Of a stretch of DNA of 64,000 nt, positions 47,497-59,293 are shown piece by piece. The notes under the pieces are model-generated. The model saw only the letters and a list, made by a program, of their open reading frames with translations. It had not been told where the DNA came from and made no database searches. The position numbers were made by a program, and so were the translations under genes. The DNA lies in assembly GCA_033063855.1 (NCBI GenBank), contig CP093830.1:22816854-22880853 (forward strand), in the 5' to 3' direction. Origin of the DNA: Smittia aterrima (taxonomy: Eukaryota; Arthropoda; Insecta; Diptera; Chironomidae). The number at the start of each line of letters is the position of its first letter. Within the stretch, counting starts at the first letter, position 1.

Positions 47497-50400
47497 ATGT
47501 GCAATAAGAAATTCTTAGTGATTTTGCTTTTTGTCGCTTTTACTGCGACACGAGTGCAATGCAAACATCAGCAGCAATTGGAATACCGGCAGAACAGAAA
47601 TTCGGGTAAGAATAATTTAATTATGACAATCACCGCTAATTTGCGAACGTCTTTATTAAAATTGTCGTGATGTGAGTCGCGATTCTGGAATTTTCTGCAT
47701 TTCGAGTCAAAAATTTGTCGAAGGACAGAACAAACGCAGAGAGAAAAGACAACAAATCATTATCGTTTTTTTAAGTCGAATGCATCCTTGTTCACTCCAT
47801 CTGCCCAACACGTGTGTTTGTCGAGTAAATTGTTGTCTGGTGTCGACTCCGAGCCACGGCCGAAATATGTTTGTTGATTTTGAGTTTCTTGTCTTTAATT
47901 GTATTTGAAAGAAATGCTTGGGTTATCAACTTAGCAAACAGATGACTCGCTTTAGTTTCCCTGTGCAATTTCTTAAAGCAAAATGAGTGGATTTTGTTGT
48001 TGAACGAGAACAAAGCAACGGCTTTGTAGAAATATTCATCAATCGGATCAAAGTCTGATGGCTTCCATCGCTTCCTACAATTCTCAGAACGCTCTCAAGA
48101 CAACTTCTCGAAATCCTTTTTCTCAAACACGACAGTGACGAAAACCTTTTCCTTCAGAGTCTCGTCACGTTTTTCCTGAAATTTTATTTCTTGTCGTCTT
48201 TATCCGGTCGCAGTGAAACATATTTTTTTAACATGAAACATTAAACACGATTCTATTTTTAGTCTCTTCATTAATCGAGTTTCCCCCGCACAAACATTTC
48301 TTTTTCTGAGGGTTCAAATAACCAGGACCATGATACTCACTCGATACACTCGACATGATCATCACTAACGATCTTTTCATGGTGGTTTCGTTTTCGTTGC
48401 TTCACCTCTTCTAATTAGTTGGAGGAGAGTTTGTCTGGATGAGACGAAAGGCAGATGCACAGCGAAATGTATTTCCGCTGAAAAAATTTATTTTCATCAC
48501 GTTGCTCGTTGCAGATAATTAATTAAATATTTTTTTCCTCGAGTCAAGTCACCTCGCGAAGTTTAAATTTCGAGACAAATTGAGTCAAATTGTCTTGTTG
48601 GCCAATTGATTTGTGATGTTCAATTGATTTGAATCCGAAGATTTTGCATAAATCGTGATGAGTGTGGTCCGATCAATTTAAAAAGGTCTTCATAGCATTA
48701 GTAGAGCGAAGAAGTAAAGAACACACTTGACTTTTAAATTCTGAAAACGTATAGCGATGTTTCCTGTTATCGTGACAATTTCCTGTTAAAACCTTGAGTG
48801 GTAAAGCTTAGACGTTTGCGGCGATTGATGCGGGAAAAGTTTATTAATAAACGTCGAAATCTTTCTTTATGTTCAGACAAGTTCGGCAGCATCGATCTCG
48901 ACTCGCCGAGAATTAACGAAGCCCCAGAGAGGGACAACAACGTACAAGTGGATAACGACAGCGATTTAGTCACGTCTCCGCCAAAAACTACTACAAACGC
49001 ACCATCGAACTTCGGTCCACAATTTTCTAAACTCAGCGATCTCAATAAACTCGTCATGCGTCCATCTGGCAATACGATCAGACTAAAGTGTGCAGCAAAG
49101 GGTGATCCCGAACCAACGATTGAATGGACGAAAGATGGCTTGCCAATCGAGAGAAAATCAGGTCAAGTGAATTATAACAAATGGGCAATCACTCTTCAAG
49201 ATTTAATTCCTGATGATTCGGGAGCTTACACTTGCAAAGTATGCAACATTCACGCTTGCATCAACTTCACCACGAAGCTTGAAGTATCAGGTAAATAAAT
49301 ATCTGTCTATTACACTTTCTTCAAATTGTTATCAAGGATACTAGGCGCAGGTCAATTAATCTTATATCACAAACTTCAGATCGTTTCCCATCAGCGCCAA
49401 TCATAAACGAAGGTTATCCTAAGAACCAAACTGTTTTGGAAAACTCCACTGTTGAGTTTCAATGTCCAATCTTATCCGACCTTGGTGCTCACATCGAGTG
49501 GGCCAAGTTTTATAGCTTCAATGCAACCAATGCTGCCATTCCGAAAGATGTTTCAAAGCTTGAGGTATCATCACTCAATTCATTTTCGAGGTGGTGATGG
49601 AGAAGACTTTTCCTCTCAGATTTTCTTCCTGGTGGTTTTCACTTTTTTTCTATTTTCTCTCTTTTCCTCTTGCGGTGATGAGTTTCCGATATTTGTTTAG
49701 TTTTTGATTTTTATTGGTGATCGGAACTGTCGGTATTGTAACTTTTCGTAATGACTTTTGGTTTCAGATCGAGTAAATCACAAGCCGATCTTCAAGAAGA
49801 TTCCTAAGAATATTACAGCAGAGCTTGGAACGAACGTTAGTTTCGAGACAAATTTTATCTCAGATTTTCATCATCAATGGACCTGGTTTCGTCAGAAATG
49901 CTTGGATGATACGAACACAAATTGTAGTAAATCAAAAATTGAGGTGAAGGAAATGGATTGGATTGCATGTCGTTGTTTAACAATTTAATATTAGCATAAG
50001 AAGTTCAGTTAGAATCGTATTTGGAATAGTCGTGACTTAAAAATATTTTTAAAAACTTAGCGTGACGACGAAAACGCTGAACTTCTACGTTTGGACAATG
50101 TCACGTTCGCTGACGAAGGATGGTACACATGCGTAGCAGCAAATAGCCTTGGGAGTACTTCTGCCAGGTAATTAAACTAAAAATATTTAATTTTTATTTA
50201 CATACTAAAATCTATTTATTTTTACACTAAATAGTGCTTACCTACATGTCGTCGAATTCTTCCCCATCGACGAAACTGTCATCAGAATAGCGCCAAAAAC
50301 TAACGAGTGGTATAGCTATCTTGTTCTTTTCTTGATGGTTTTCTTCGTCGTCGCACTTGGAATTGTCATGTTTGTGTGGAAGAAATATACGAAAACAAAG

Positions 50401-51746
50401 AAATTGCAGCGGCAAATGGAGAGAGTCAATCAGTGGACAAAGAAAGTCATCGTTGTGCAACCTTGCGTAGACAACGGAAGCCCTGGAATATCAGACAGTC
50501 TCGTAAGTTTATCATATCTTAATTATTCGTCATTTGCTTTGATAAAATAAATTGTTTTAGCAAATGCCAATCGTTCGAATTGAAAAACATCGATCAACTA
50601 TGGCTGGTAATCTCAACGACCCTAACATGATTTCCGAATACGAGTTTCCGATCGATCTTAATTGGGAATTTCCTCGTGGCCAACTTGAACTCGGCAAGAA
50701 TCTTGGCGAAGGTGCTTTTGGAAAAGTTGTTATGGCTTATGCGAATGGTTTGGTGAAGACGGGACAAAGCACAATCGTTGCTGTTAAAATGTTGAAGGAA
50801 GGTCACACTGACGAAGATGTTAAGGATTTGGTTTGCGAAATGGAAGTCATGAAGATGATTGGAACACACATCAACATTATTAATCTCCTCGGATGTTGCT
50901 GTCAGGATGGCCCGTTATTTGTTATCGTCGAATACGCGCCACATGGAAATCTTCGTGATTTCTTGAGAAAACATAGACCAACGAATTATGGCGACGCTCT
51001 TGCTGAAAAGGAAAAGCAAACACTGACCCAGAAGGATCTTGTCTCTTTCGCTTATCAGATTGGACGTGGTATGGAATATTTAGCCAGCAGGAAATGCATT
51101 CATCGAGATCTTGCTGCTAGAAATGTTCTTGTAACAGATGATTTCATTATGAAGATCGCCGATTTTGGTCTGGCTCGTGACATCCACAGTCAAGATTATT
51201 ACAGAAAAACAACAGATGGCCGATTACCAGTAAAGTGGATGGCTCCTGAGTCTCTTTTTGACAAAGTCTATGATGCTCAGAGCGATGTGTAAGTGATTAA
51301 AAATAAAAATCTATAAATTCGCTTTTAACGTTCTCGATTTCAGTTGGTCTTATGGAATTTTGTTGTGGGAGATCATGACTTTAGGAGGCACTCCCTATCC
51401 GTCAGTTCCTTCAGTGAAAAATCTTTTTGAGCTTTTAAAGAAAGGCGAACGAATGGAGAAACCTGCTCTTTGTTCGATTGATATGTGAGTTATTATTTTT
51501 TAGACTTTTTCGCGATTCAGTTTTAAACGAGAGTGGTTTTTCAGTTACATGTTAATGCGGGAGACTTGGCACTGGCATCCAATGGAGAGGCCATCATTCA
51601 GTGAGATCGTCGAAGATTTGGACAAAATCTTGAGCATAACTGCTAATGAAGAATACTTAGACCTGGGATTACCTCAACTAGAAACACCTCCAAGTTCCAG
51701 TGACGAGTCTGATGATGACAAAGACGAATTTCCTTATCTTTTGTGA
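47497..51746 (+). CDS. htl: FGF receptor tyrosine kinase, Heartless-type
   Basis: 717-aa (isoform A) or 714-aa (isoform B) receptor. Exons: 47497-47605 (signal peptide), 48877-49290 (Ig), then either 49380-49564 (A) or 49768-49943 (B), then 50061-50167, 50235-50502, 50561-51288, 51344-51484 and 51545-51746. The first Ig domain (IRLKCAAKGDPEPTIEW...DDSGAYTCKV) equals vertebrate Ig2. The second is built from the alternative exon plus the shared WYTCVAANSLG exon. A transmembrane helix (WYSYLVLFLMVFFVVALGIVMFVW) follows. The kinase has GEGAFGKV, VAVKMLK, HRDLAARNV, DFGLARDI and the activation loop DYYRKTTDGRLPVKW. Two Ig domains and overall length fit fly Heartless rather than the five-Ig Breathless. 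It signals through Ras/MAPK in mesoderm migration in flies. Confidence 0.92.
47606..48876 (+). other. Long first coding intron of the FGF receptor
   Basis: 1271-bp intron separating the signal-peptide exon from the first Ig exon, with donor TCGG|gtaag and acceptor gttcAG|ACAAG. It is twenty times longer than the typical intron here. It has no coding exon that I can support, so it may hold regulatory sequence. The ORFs inside it are short and featureless. Confidence 0.5.
49380..49564 (+). other. Alternative Ig3 exon A of the FGF receptor
   Basis: 185-nt exon encoding DRFPSAPIINEGYPKNQTVL...VEFQCPILSDLG...VSKLE. It starts in phase 1 and ends in phase 0, exactly like exon B. It keeps the B-strand cysteine (FQC) that pairs with WYTC in the downstream constant exon. 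The donor GAG|gtatca is weak. Confidence 0.75.
49768..49943 (+). other. Alternative Ig3 exon B of the FGF receptor
   Basis: 176-nt exon encoding DRVNHKPIFKKIPKNITAEL...VSFETNFISDFHHQWTWF...KSKIE. It has the same phases as exon A and a parallel sequence layout, so it arose by exon duplication. It lacks the canonical Ig cysteine (FET where A has FQC) but has two others further on. Acceptor gtttcAG, donor GAG|gtgaag. Confidence 0.75.
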
Positions 51747-52297
51747 GATTCTCATCTCGAGCTTGATGTTTTTATAGTAAAAACATTTGATGAGCATTAA
51801 CTTATGATATTTCATAAGTAATTTTGTGGCCATAAGTTGAGATTTATATCATCTTAATTATAAAATCACTTAGACTCGAATGTCTATTGACAAAGAGCGC
51901 AATTTTAATTCTTTTCTGATAGTTGTAAGCTCCTATTTGATTAAGTTAATTTTTTGTATCAAAATAGTAATTTAGACTAAGATTTCAATATTAAACAAAA
52001 GCTTCGAGTCACAAGTAAAAATGTAATAAAGAAATTTGTTCATCTGGATTAGTAAAGTTCTCGAGTCAGTTTAACTTGATAATAAAATTTACAAACTTAA
52101 TTTTTTTTTCTTTCACTTGGATCATTGCAAAAAAAATGTTTTTGGAGGTAACCGCTGAAACGCAAAATTAACGATAATAAGAACAATCAATTCATTTATG
52201 AAGATAAACACTTTATTTGCAAAAATATTTCCTTTTCTCATTCGATCAATCTTATATTTTCAGCATTTTAAATGCAATACATGCAGGTAGAAGGAAT
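51747..52297. other. 3' UTRs between convergent FGF receptor and Idh genes
   Basis: 551 bp, AT-rich, no ORF. AATAAA near 52024 (gtaataaag) fits the receptor. The minus-strand AATAAA (plus tttatt near 52212) fits Idh, giving it a 3' UTR of about 100 nt. Confidence 0.45.
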
Positions 52298-55071
52298 TTA
52301 TTTCTTCCATGAGCGGTTGAGCTGTTCTGAGATGGCTTCCAAGAAATCTTCAGTGTTAAGGAACATTCCCTCCTTAAATTGAGATAAAATATATTTAAGT
52401 TTTATGTTTAATCGCTTTAGTAAATTTAATTACCTTGACATTCGACAGTCCATGAATGCAACCAGCCAAATCCTTCGTCATCTTGCCAGATTCGACAGTA
52501 TCTACACAAGCTTTTTCAAGAGCGGTTGCAAATCTCGCTAAGTCGTTGTTATTATCCAATTTTGCACGATGTTCAAGACCTCGAGTCCAGGCGAAAATGG
52601 ATGCGATGGGATTAGTTGAAGTTGGCTTTCCTTGTTGATGTTGTCTGTAATGACGTGTGACGGTTCCGTGAGCAGCTTCCGATTCGATAGTCTTGCCATC
52701 AGGACACATAAGCACACTTGTCATTAAACCAAGAGATCCGTATCCCTGGGCGACAATATCAGATTGCACATCTCCATCGTAATTCTTGCAAGCCCAAACG
52801 AAGTTTCCGTTTGATTTTAAAGCTTGAGCAACCATGTCGTCAATTAGACGATGTTCGTACCAAATTTTCTTATCATCAAATTGCTTTTTGTAGTTCTTTT
52901 CGAAGATATCTTGGAAAATATCCTTGAAACGTCCGTCATATCGCTTAAGGATTGTGTTCTTGGTGCTGAGGTATAGCGGCCATCCTTTCGCAAGTGCTAC
53001 TTGGAACGATGAATGTGCAAAAGAGGCGATACTGTCGTCGGTATTGTACATTCCCAAGAAAACGCCTCCATTATCAAATTTGTAAACTTCGGTGGTTTCT
53101 GTTTTGCCGTCATCGCCTTTGAAAACAATCGAAACAGTTCCAGGTTTGGTTATTACCCTTTAAATGAAATAAAGAAAATGTCAGAAGGCAAGAAACATTA
53201 CGAATCAAATCAGAAATTACATGTCTTTGGCACGGTACTGATCTCCGAAGGCATGACGTCCAATAACAATGGGGTTGGTCCAGCCAGGGACGAGACGTGG
53301 GATATTCTTGCATAAAATCGGCTCACGGAAAACAGTTCCACCAAGAATGTTACGGATCTAATTAAAATAATTGGTTTTAAATAATCTTATCGTAATTTTT
53401 TGATCAAAACTAACCGTTCCATTGGGCGAAAGCCACATTTGTTTCAACTTGAACTCTTTGACGCGCTCTTCATCAGGAGTGATCGTTGCACATTTGATTC
53501 CAACGTTATGTTTCAACACAGCGTAGGCTGCATCAATTGTGACCTGATCATTGGTTTGATCACGGTATGGTAAGCCCAAATCGTAATACAATGATTCCAC
53601 TTTGACATATGGAAAGACAAGCTTATCCTTGATGAACTGCCAAATGACTAAAAGCGAAAGATTTGAATTTAAGGATATTCATGATAACAAAACTCACTTC
53701 CTCACTTCTTGTCATTTCATCGCCATCCATTTCTACAACAGGTTTGTCAACCTGAACTCGCGATGTTGCATCTAAAAAAAGAGAAATTTATGTTAGATAA
53801 TTGTTTGATAAGAATCGTTTGATTTTTTTTTTGTCCGGATTGATAACAATGATTTCATTAAATATTGCTTTCAATATTGTATGTTGACAGTGAAATTGAT
53901 AAGGCTGAAGGCCGTTTGTAACTTGATGAGCTTGCGACCTGATTTCTCTGCTAATCAAGGTTTGCAAATTTTCAATGTTCATGCAGTTCTACTCCGCTCA
54001 TTAATGAGAAGAGAAGAAATCGTATTCAAAGGCATCTTTAAGCTTAGCCTTAGGCTTAGCATTACGTTCTCGCGAGACAACCCCCAACAATTTTTTGTTA
54101 GATTATTGCACAAAGGTTATCGGTCTCAGACCGCAAAATGTAACAAATTGAATAATTTATGAAGTCTCAAAGAATGAAGCGTGCCAGATAAGCAAAGTTG
54201 TGGCAAAAAACGTATTCGTAATGAATTAAATTTTTCAGCATTGGCTTAACATTTCAAGAGGAATTTCTTATCAAAAGCAATCAAATATGCGGCAAGATCG
54301 CGGATTTGCCTCAGAAAAATATTGTAGCAAATCTTGAAAAGTCAAGTTTTTCATATCAAACACTTACGCGCGAGCTCGCAATTTTATTTTTGGAACGAAC
54401 GGCAATAAAGTTTGGAGAACCCTCACTATCATAAGACACTATCGCTCTGCGAAATATTTTCTTCTCCATCCTAGGTTATGCAATACTCAAGTTACGTATT
54501 GCGAGATTAGTTTAACTTTTAAATATTTACATTATTCTCCTACACTCTTCTTCCTTCGTTAACATGCTGGTTTTATGAAAAAGTAATCCGAATGAATTGA
54601 CCAATCAACTATCCCATTGAACGTATTTAATGAACACAACCTTATCTGATAAGCTATGTTTGTAATTCAACAATCCAGACGATCCAATTAATGTAAGTGA
54701 CGAAACGAACAAGTGATCTATTCAATATTGTGCAACAAGTTTGAGCCCGATATAAAACCAGCCTCTGCCAGTTAATTGAGACAATTGAACTACTACGAAA
54801 GCAGGTTTTATCTTCTCGTTCTTTAAACAGTTTGGAACTCGAAAGCATCTTTCTTTTAAGCGAGAATTTTGACTCCAAATTCACCCATACATGCAAAATC
54901 CCGCCCGCCGCTTGGGTTTTTACAAAGCAGAAGGAAATGAACAAAGAAAATCTCTTCGACATCAATAAAGAAAAAGGAAAACTTACAAGAGTTCGATGTA
55001 ATTGATGAAAGCGGCGTAATGAACGCATTCTTATTCACCAATTTGGCGATTCTAGTCAGAGCGAAAGCCAT
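52298..55071 (-). CDS. Idh: NADP-dependent isocitrate dehydrogenase, mitochondrial-type start
   Basis: 439-aa enzyme oxidising isocitrate to 2-oxoglutarate with NADP. Exons: 55071-54987, 53771-53706, 53647-53415, 53357-53221, 53157-52434 and 52372-52298. Family blocks: VVEMDGDEMTRIIW, LKQMWLSPNGTIRNILGGTVFREPI, the substrate and metal site around KNYDGDVQSDIVAQGYGSLG, and the NADP loop in AAHGTVTRHYRQHQQGKPTSTNPI. The first exon encodes MAFALTRIAKLVNKNAFITP, basic, acid-free and serine-rich, a good mitochondrial targeting peptide. The 1.2-kb first intron separates it from the catalytic part, a layout that would allow a cytosolic form from another first exon. The final residues are NRSWKK, so no peroxisomal SKL-type signal is present. 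Confidence 0.94.
53772..54986 (-). other. Long first intron of Idh
   Basis: 1215 bp between the presequence exon and the catalytic exons, with donor AACTCTT|gtaagt and acceptor tttAG|ATGCAACATCG. The acceptor exon begins ATG but in a different phase from the protein (T|AT GCA), so that ATG is not an in-frame start. I found no convincing alternative first exon by eye. Confidence 0.5.
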
Positions 55072-55671
55072 TGTAAACTATTTGCCGATGATGTTGATTG
55101 TAGGAAGGAAGAATTTCTACTGAATTTCTGTGGACGAGTTGCGATGAAGTATTTTTTTCACTCTCTCGAAAATCCGATTTTCTGTCTCATACCGAAATTC
55201 TGGTATAAAATTATACTCTCCACAAATACATGCGAATTTTTGTAGAAGGAGCGTCTCAAGGGGTAATGCAAATTTGATGTGGATGCAGTTGATCTGAAAA
55301 TATATTGAACTGTTAATATGAATTTTAAAGAGTTATCGAAAGTGAGTTCTCCTTCATTATTTTTTGTCGAATCTATTCGAATTAAACCTTGTTTTATTCA
55401 ATTGCCATTCTCTATAATCATTTAACGTTATAACATTGAATTTAGGTGGTGCATAGTCTCCTAGCATTGTTTAAAGAACAAAAAGGGCTAATGGGAACTG
55501 AGAATGTTGCAGAAAGAAATGCTTTTAGAGTTGGAACGTTTAGAAAATCTTTCACTTCCAAGCAAGAGCCATGAGAAATACTTTGAATTGGAATGAAAGT
55601 TAAGAAGAAAATAATTTAAACGGAAAATTCAAGCGTGTTGCTGGGAACTTCACATGTTGCTCTCGACAAAT
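55072..55671. other. Intergenic between Idh and phosphate carrier
   Basis: 600 bp, AT-rich, with no ORF of note. It contains the Idh promoter on the left, including minus-strand TATAAT-like runs near 55210, and the phosphate-carrier 3' UTR on the right; plus-strand tttatt at 55670 overlaps its stop region. Confidence 0.4.
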
Positions 55672-57010
55672 TTATTCGGTAACTCCAAGCTTCTTCTTGA
55701 GTGACTCTGGCATTTCCATTGGTGGTGGTCTCGGAATAGCGAGAGCGACTTTAACTCCATCGTAGATGAACCATTGGAGGGCAGTAAGAGTACCAATCAT
55801 AATGATACGAGGAGTAAGACCATTCCACATTCCCATGAAACCCAATTTCTTGGCGACGTCAATTGCTGAAGCTCCCTTGGCTTGGTTCAATTTTGAAACA
55901 ACTACGTCAGCTGGATGTGAAACGATGGCACAGAAAACACCAGCAATGTAACCAGCTGCGAATGTAACGATGAGCTGTTCGCCTTTAGAGCATTCAGCAC
56001 GTGGCTTAGGGACAACGTTTCTACAATAAAAAATTTCTCTCAATACAAAGTTCGAACTGATAAGAGTTGAGAGTACTTACGCATACAACAATTCGACGGT
56101 CTTTTCGAAGCAGGCGAACTTCATCATTGTGTATGGAATTTGACGCATCCATAATGGTACCAAACCTTTGTAGAAAGCGTTCATGCCCTCATCTTTCATC
56201 ATCTTAGGGAAAGCCTCACGGAAAGTGTTGGCGAATCCGGGAGTTGTTTGGATTTTGACTTTAGCAGCTTCGAATGGAGCCAATGCTGCAAAAATAAAGG
56301 GTTTTAATAAGAAAGTCAATTGTAATATTACAAAATTCTTACCCATATCAGCGAAGAACTCAGCTGAAGCTGAAGCAGCCAAGTACAATCCGGTACGGTA
56401 CAAATATGAGTTTTCCTCGCCCAACATTTCAGCGTACTTCACTTTGAAAACTTCATAGAGTCCAAACTTGAAAAGACCCTAAGGAGTTAAATAAAATTGA
56501 TTGATTAGTGCTGTTGTGATTCATTGCAGAAGTGACGATAAAAATTAATTAGAGCTTTCAAAGATAACATCGTCACCATCACGTGAATTGTCTTTAAATT
56601 TGAAAGCTTTGTATTTTTCAAATAAAACTTACTTGAGCTGAATAACCCATTAATGTTGGTGCCCATCCTTTGGCCAAACCACGAGCTCCTTCTTCGGCGA
56701 CTGTGATTTTGAAGCCATGGAATATGTTCTTGTACTTTGCTTGATCGACTTGTAAGCGGCATTTCACCAGATCAAGTGGAACGACGAAAGTATGAGTAGA
56801 TCCGCAAGACAAGATACCACCAACACCGCACAAAGCGAAGTAGTGAAGTGATCCGAACTCACAAGCGTCACCGGGAAGAGCATCTGCTGCTTGGATTGTT
56901 CGAGTGGGCACAAGCTGAGTGTTGTCAGTCGATGATTCCTCGCATTGTGCACGGCTCAACGGAGTCTTGAATGGGTTGTTACGAACGGATTCCAACATAG
57001 ATGAGAACAT
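55672..57010 (-). CDS. Mpcp: Mitochondrial phosphate carrier (SLC25A3)
   Basis: 355-aa inner-membrane carrier that imports phosphate with protons for ATP synthesis. Exons: 57010-56633, 56478-56343, 56285-56081 and 56020-55672. Three solcar repeats are visible with PxD/ExxK signatures: VPLDLVKCRLQV, LAPFEAAKVKIQ and SHPADVVVSKLNQ. The N-terminal 60 residues before the first helix are the usual cleavable presequence and linker. The terminal LKKKLGVTE matches insect orthologues. Unlike vertebrates, which have alternative third exons, only one version of each exon is seen here. Confidence 0.96.
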
Positions 57011-57627
57011 TTTGATGTTTAGTGAGTCTGGCGGTATCTTGAACAAAATTGCAAGTTAGATAATCTAAAAATCGATTTTTGAAAAATGACATTTTAAGAA
57101 GAAATCTTAATCACTGATATTAAGTTACTGGATTATCTTTTAGCAACAACGATAAGTGAATCATTTTTTCAGCTTAAATAATCCGCGAGACACGAGCCAA
57201 GGTCAATGTCAGGAAAAAATAGAAATTTAATTTCTTTTAATTTAAATAAACATTTTTATTTAAAAAAAAACCTGGCCGCGAACACAAATCACGCGTTATA
57301 ATCATGATCACAGGACTGACAGCAATTCTTTAAACAATCTTGAACAAGTTATGCAATCAGAAAAAAAAATTCCAGGAAAATTCCGAAAGTTTTGGAGAAC
57401 TCATTTTCCTTTTCTTTTGCAGACAAACTTTCAATTACACTGAATAAATGCAACTTTCAACTCACGATTGAAGATATTTTTAAATAACAGGACTAAGTAT
57501 TTCCTGGATTTTTCCTTTATTTTAACTTACTTGCACACGAGTTATGGAAATCGACGTAGCTTTCACGAATTTGAGCAACGAAGAGGCCGAAAACTACGAA
57601 AGCTACGAGATTGTATTTTTAGGGAAA
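57011..57627. promoter_or_regulatory. Divergent interval phosphate carrier / mitochondrial ProRS
   Basis: 617 bp between outward starts of two nuclear genes for mitochondrial proteins. Most is AT-rich. An in-frame ATG at 57544 lies upstream of the chosen ProRS start and could extend it by 28 acidic residues. No clear NRF-type element was found by eye. Confidence 0.4.
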
Positions 57628-59042
57628 ATGAATCGAATAAGCAAAATTTTCCAACCTTTGCTAGTTCTGCCGAAGAATGCGGTTGTCAAGAATCAAGATA
57701 TCACATCAAGAAGTCAGAAGGTAAAAAAGAATCTAAATTCATTCAAGAAATAACTAATAAAACTGCTTTTGTTAGCTTATGATCGATGTTGGTCTCATAA
57801 GATCAAATGGAAATGGTAGCTTTTTTGTGCTTCCTCTTCTGCAGCGATCTATTGAGAAGTTGACTCGAATATTGGATCATCACATGAAAGAGATTGAAGG
57901 ACAGAAAATAACAATGCCAACACTGACAGCGGCCGAGCTTTGGAAGAAAACCGGAAGATTCGAAGGAACTGAGTCTGAATTGATGTTGATGAAAGATAGA
58001 CACGAAAAGCTTCAACTTTTGAGTCCCGTAAGTTCTTTAAAATAAGATAAAGTGATGTTTCTAACTTGTTAACTTTTAGACACATGAGGAAGCAATCACA
58101 TCGCTTTTAGCATCGATCTCGCCAATCACTTACCGGAATTTTCCTCTTCGTATTTATCAAATCACTTCCAAGTTCCGTGACGAGATGAAACCTCGTTTTG
58201 GACTAATTCGAGCAAAGGAATTTTTAATGAAGGACATGTACACATTTGATTTGGATTTGTCTGCTGCCCGAGAGACTTACGATATTGTCAATGAGCAATA
58301 CTCAAAAATCTTCAATCAACTTCAAATTCCTTTTGTTAAAATAAGTGCTGATACAGGAACAATGGGAGGTTCGACTTCACATGAATATCACATATTAACG
58401 TCAATAGGAGAAGATCAAATTGTGATTTGCAAGAGTTGTAACAAAGCTGTTAACAAAGAGCTTTGTCAAGACAGTGGATTGATATGCGAAAAGTGTAATA
58501 AGACGAACCTCGATCATAAACATGGAATTGAGATCGGTCATACATTCATTCTCGAAGACAAGTATTCAAAAGTACTGAAGGCGACATATTTAAGCAAAGC
58601 AGGAAAACCCGTAGTTCTTCAAATGGGTTGCTACGGAATTGGCGTGACACGATTAATAGCAGCATCAATAGAATATTTGTCAACTGAGAATGAGATTAGA
58701 TGGCCGTTGGCTTTAGCTCCATTCAAAGTTCTAATCATCCCACCAAAGGAAGGCAGCAAAGAAGAACAAAACTGCAAGCATACAAGTGAAGAAGTTTATC
58801 AATTTTTTAATTCGCATGACTCACTCAAAGGCGAAATAATCGTTGATGACCGAATTAGTATGACGATTGGTAAAAGATTGAAAGACGCACAGAAGCTCGG
58901 AATACCTTTCGTGATTGTAATCGGAGGAAAATCGGCAGAAGAGGAACCTAAGCTTGAAGTTTGTAGGATTAACGAGACCACAAGTTCTTATATGACAATG
59001 CTCGATGCTTTAAATCTCGTTGTAGAAAATATAAAATCTTAG
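57628..59042 (+). CDS. PARS2: Mitochondrial prolyl-tRNA synthetase (PARS2)
   Basis: 435-aa class II synthetase from exons 57628-57720, 57776-58027 and 58080-59042. It charges mitochondrial tRNA-Pro. Motifs: SQKLMIDVGLIRSNGNGSFF, THEEAIT (motif 2 approach), KFRDEMKPRFGLIRAKEFLMKDMYTF (motif 2) and MGCYGIGVTRLIAA (motif 3). An anticodon domain follows (APFKVLIIPP...DDRISMTIGKRLKDA). A CxxC pair of pairs (CKSCNK, CEKCNK) in the short editing-domain remnant resembles a zinc knuckle. I chose the ATG at 57628 because it opens MNRISKIFQPLLVLPKN, a basic mitochondrial presequence. The upstream in-frame ATG at 57544 would add the acidic MEIDVAFTNLSNEE, unsuited to import. Length agrees with human PARS2 (475) less its longer leader. 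Confidence 0.93.
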
Positions 59043-59293
59043 CCATAGTTCCATTAACATCTTTTATTGATTAACATCGAATCAAGATTTTATAATTTTA
59101 CAGTAAATTTGTTTAATTTTCATCATCGGAAATCGATGTGCATACGGAATATTGATTTAACGCAAAGATGGGAACGTAAAATATACAGTATTTGGAAAGG
59201 ATCTATGCGTAATACTGTTCACAATTAACTTTCTTTTAGTCTCTCACTGCCTTATGAAATGATGTGATTCATTGAGTAAGTTAATTGGAACCT

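Noticed and set aside
47672..47908. 78-codon frame with several cysteines inside the FGF receptor intron
   Set aside because: Cysteine spacing fits no known fold, and it is not joined by plausible splice sites in phase to the receptor exons.
49565..49767. Continuous receptor exon running from A to B
   Set aside because: The sequence between them contains stops and pyrimidine-rich intron-like DNA, and joining A to B gives an immediate TAA.
57468..57782. 104-codon frame overlapping the mitochondrial ProRS start
   Set aside because: It runs in another frame across the true first exon and intron; the spliced ProRS frame explains the region.
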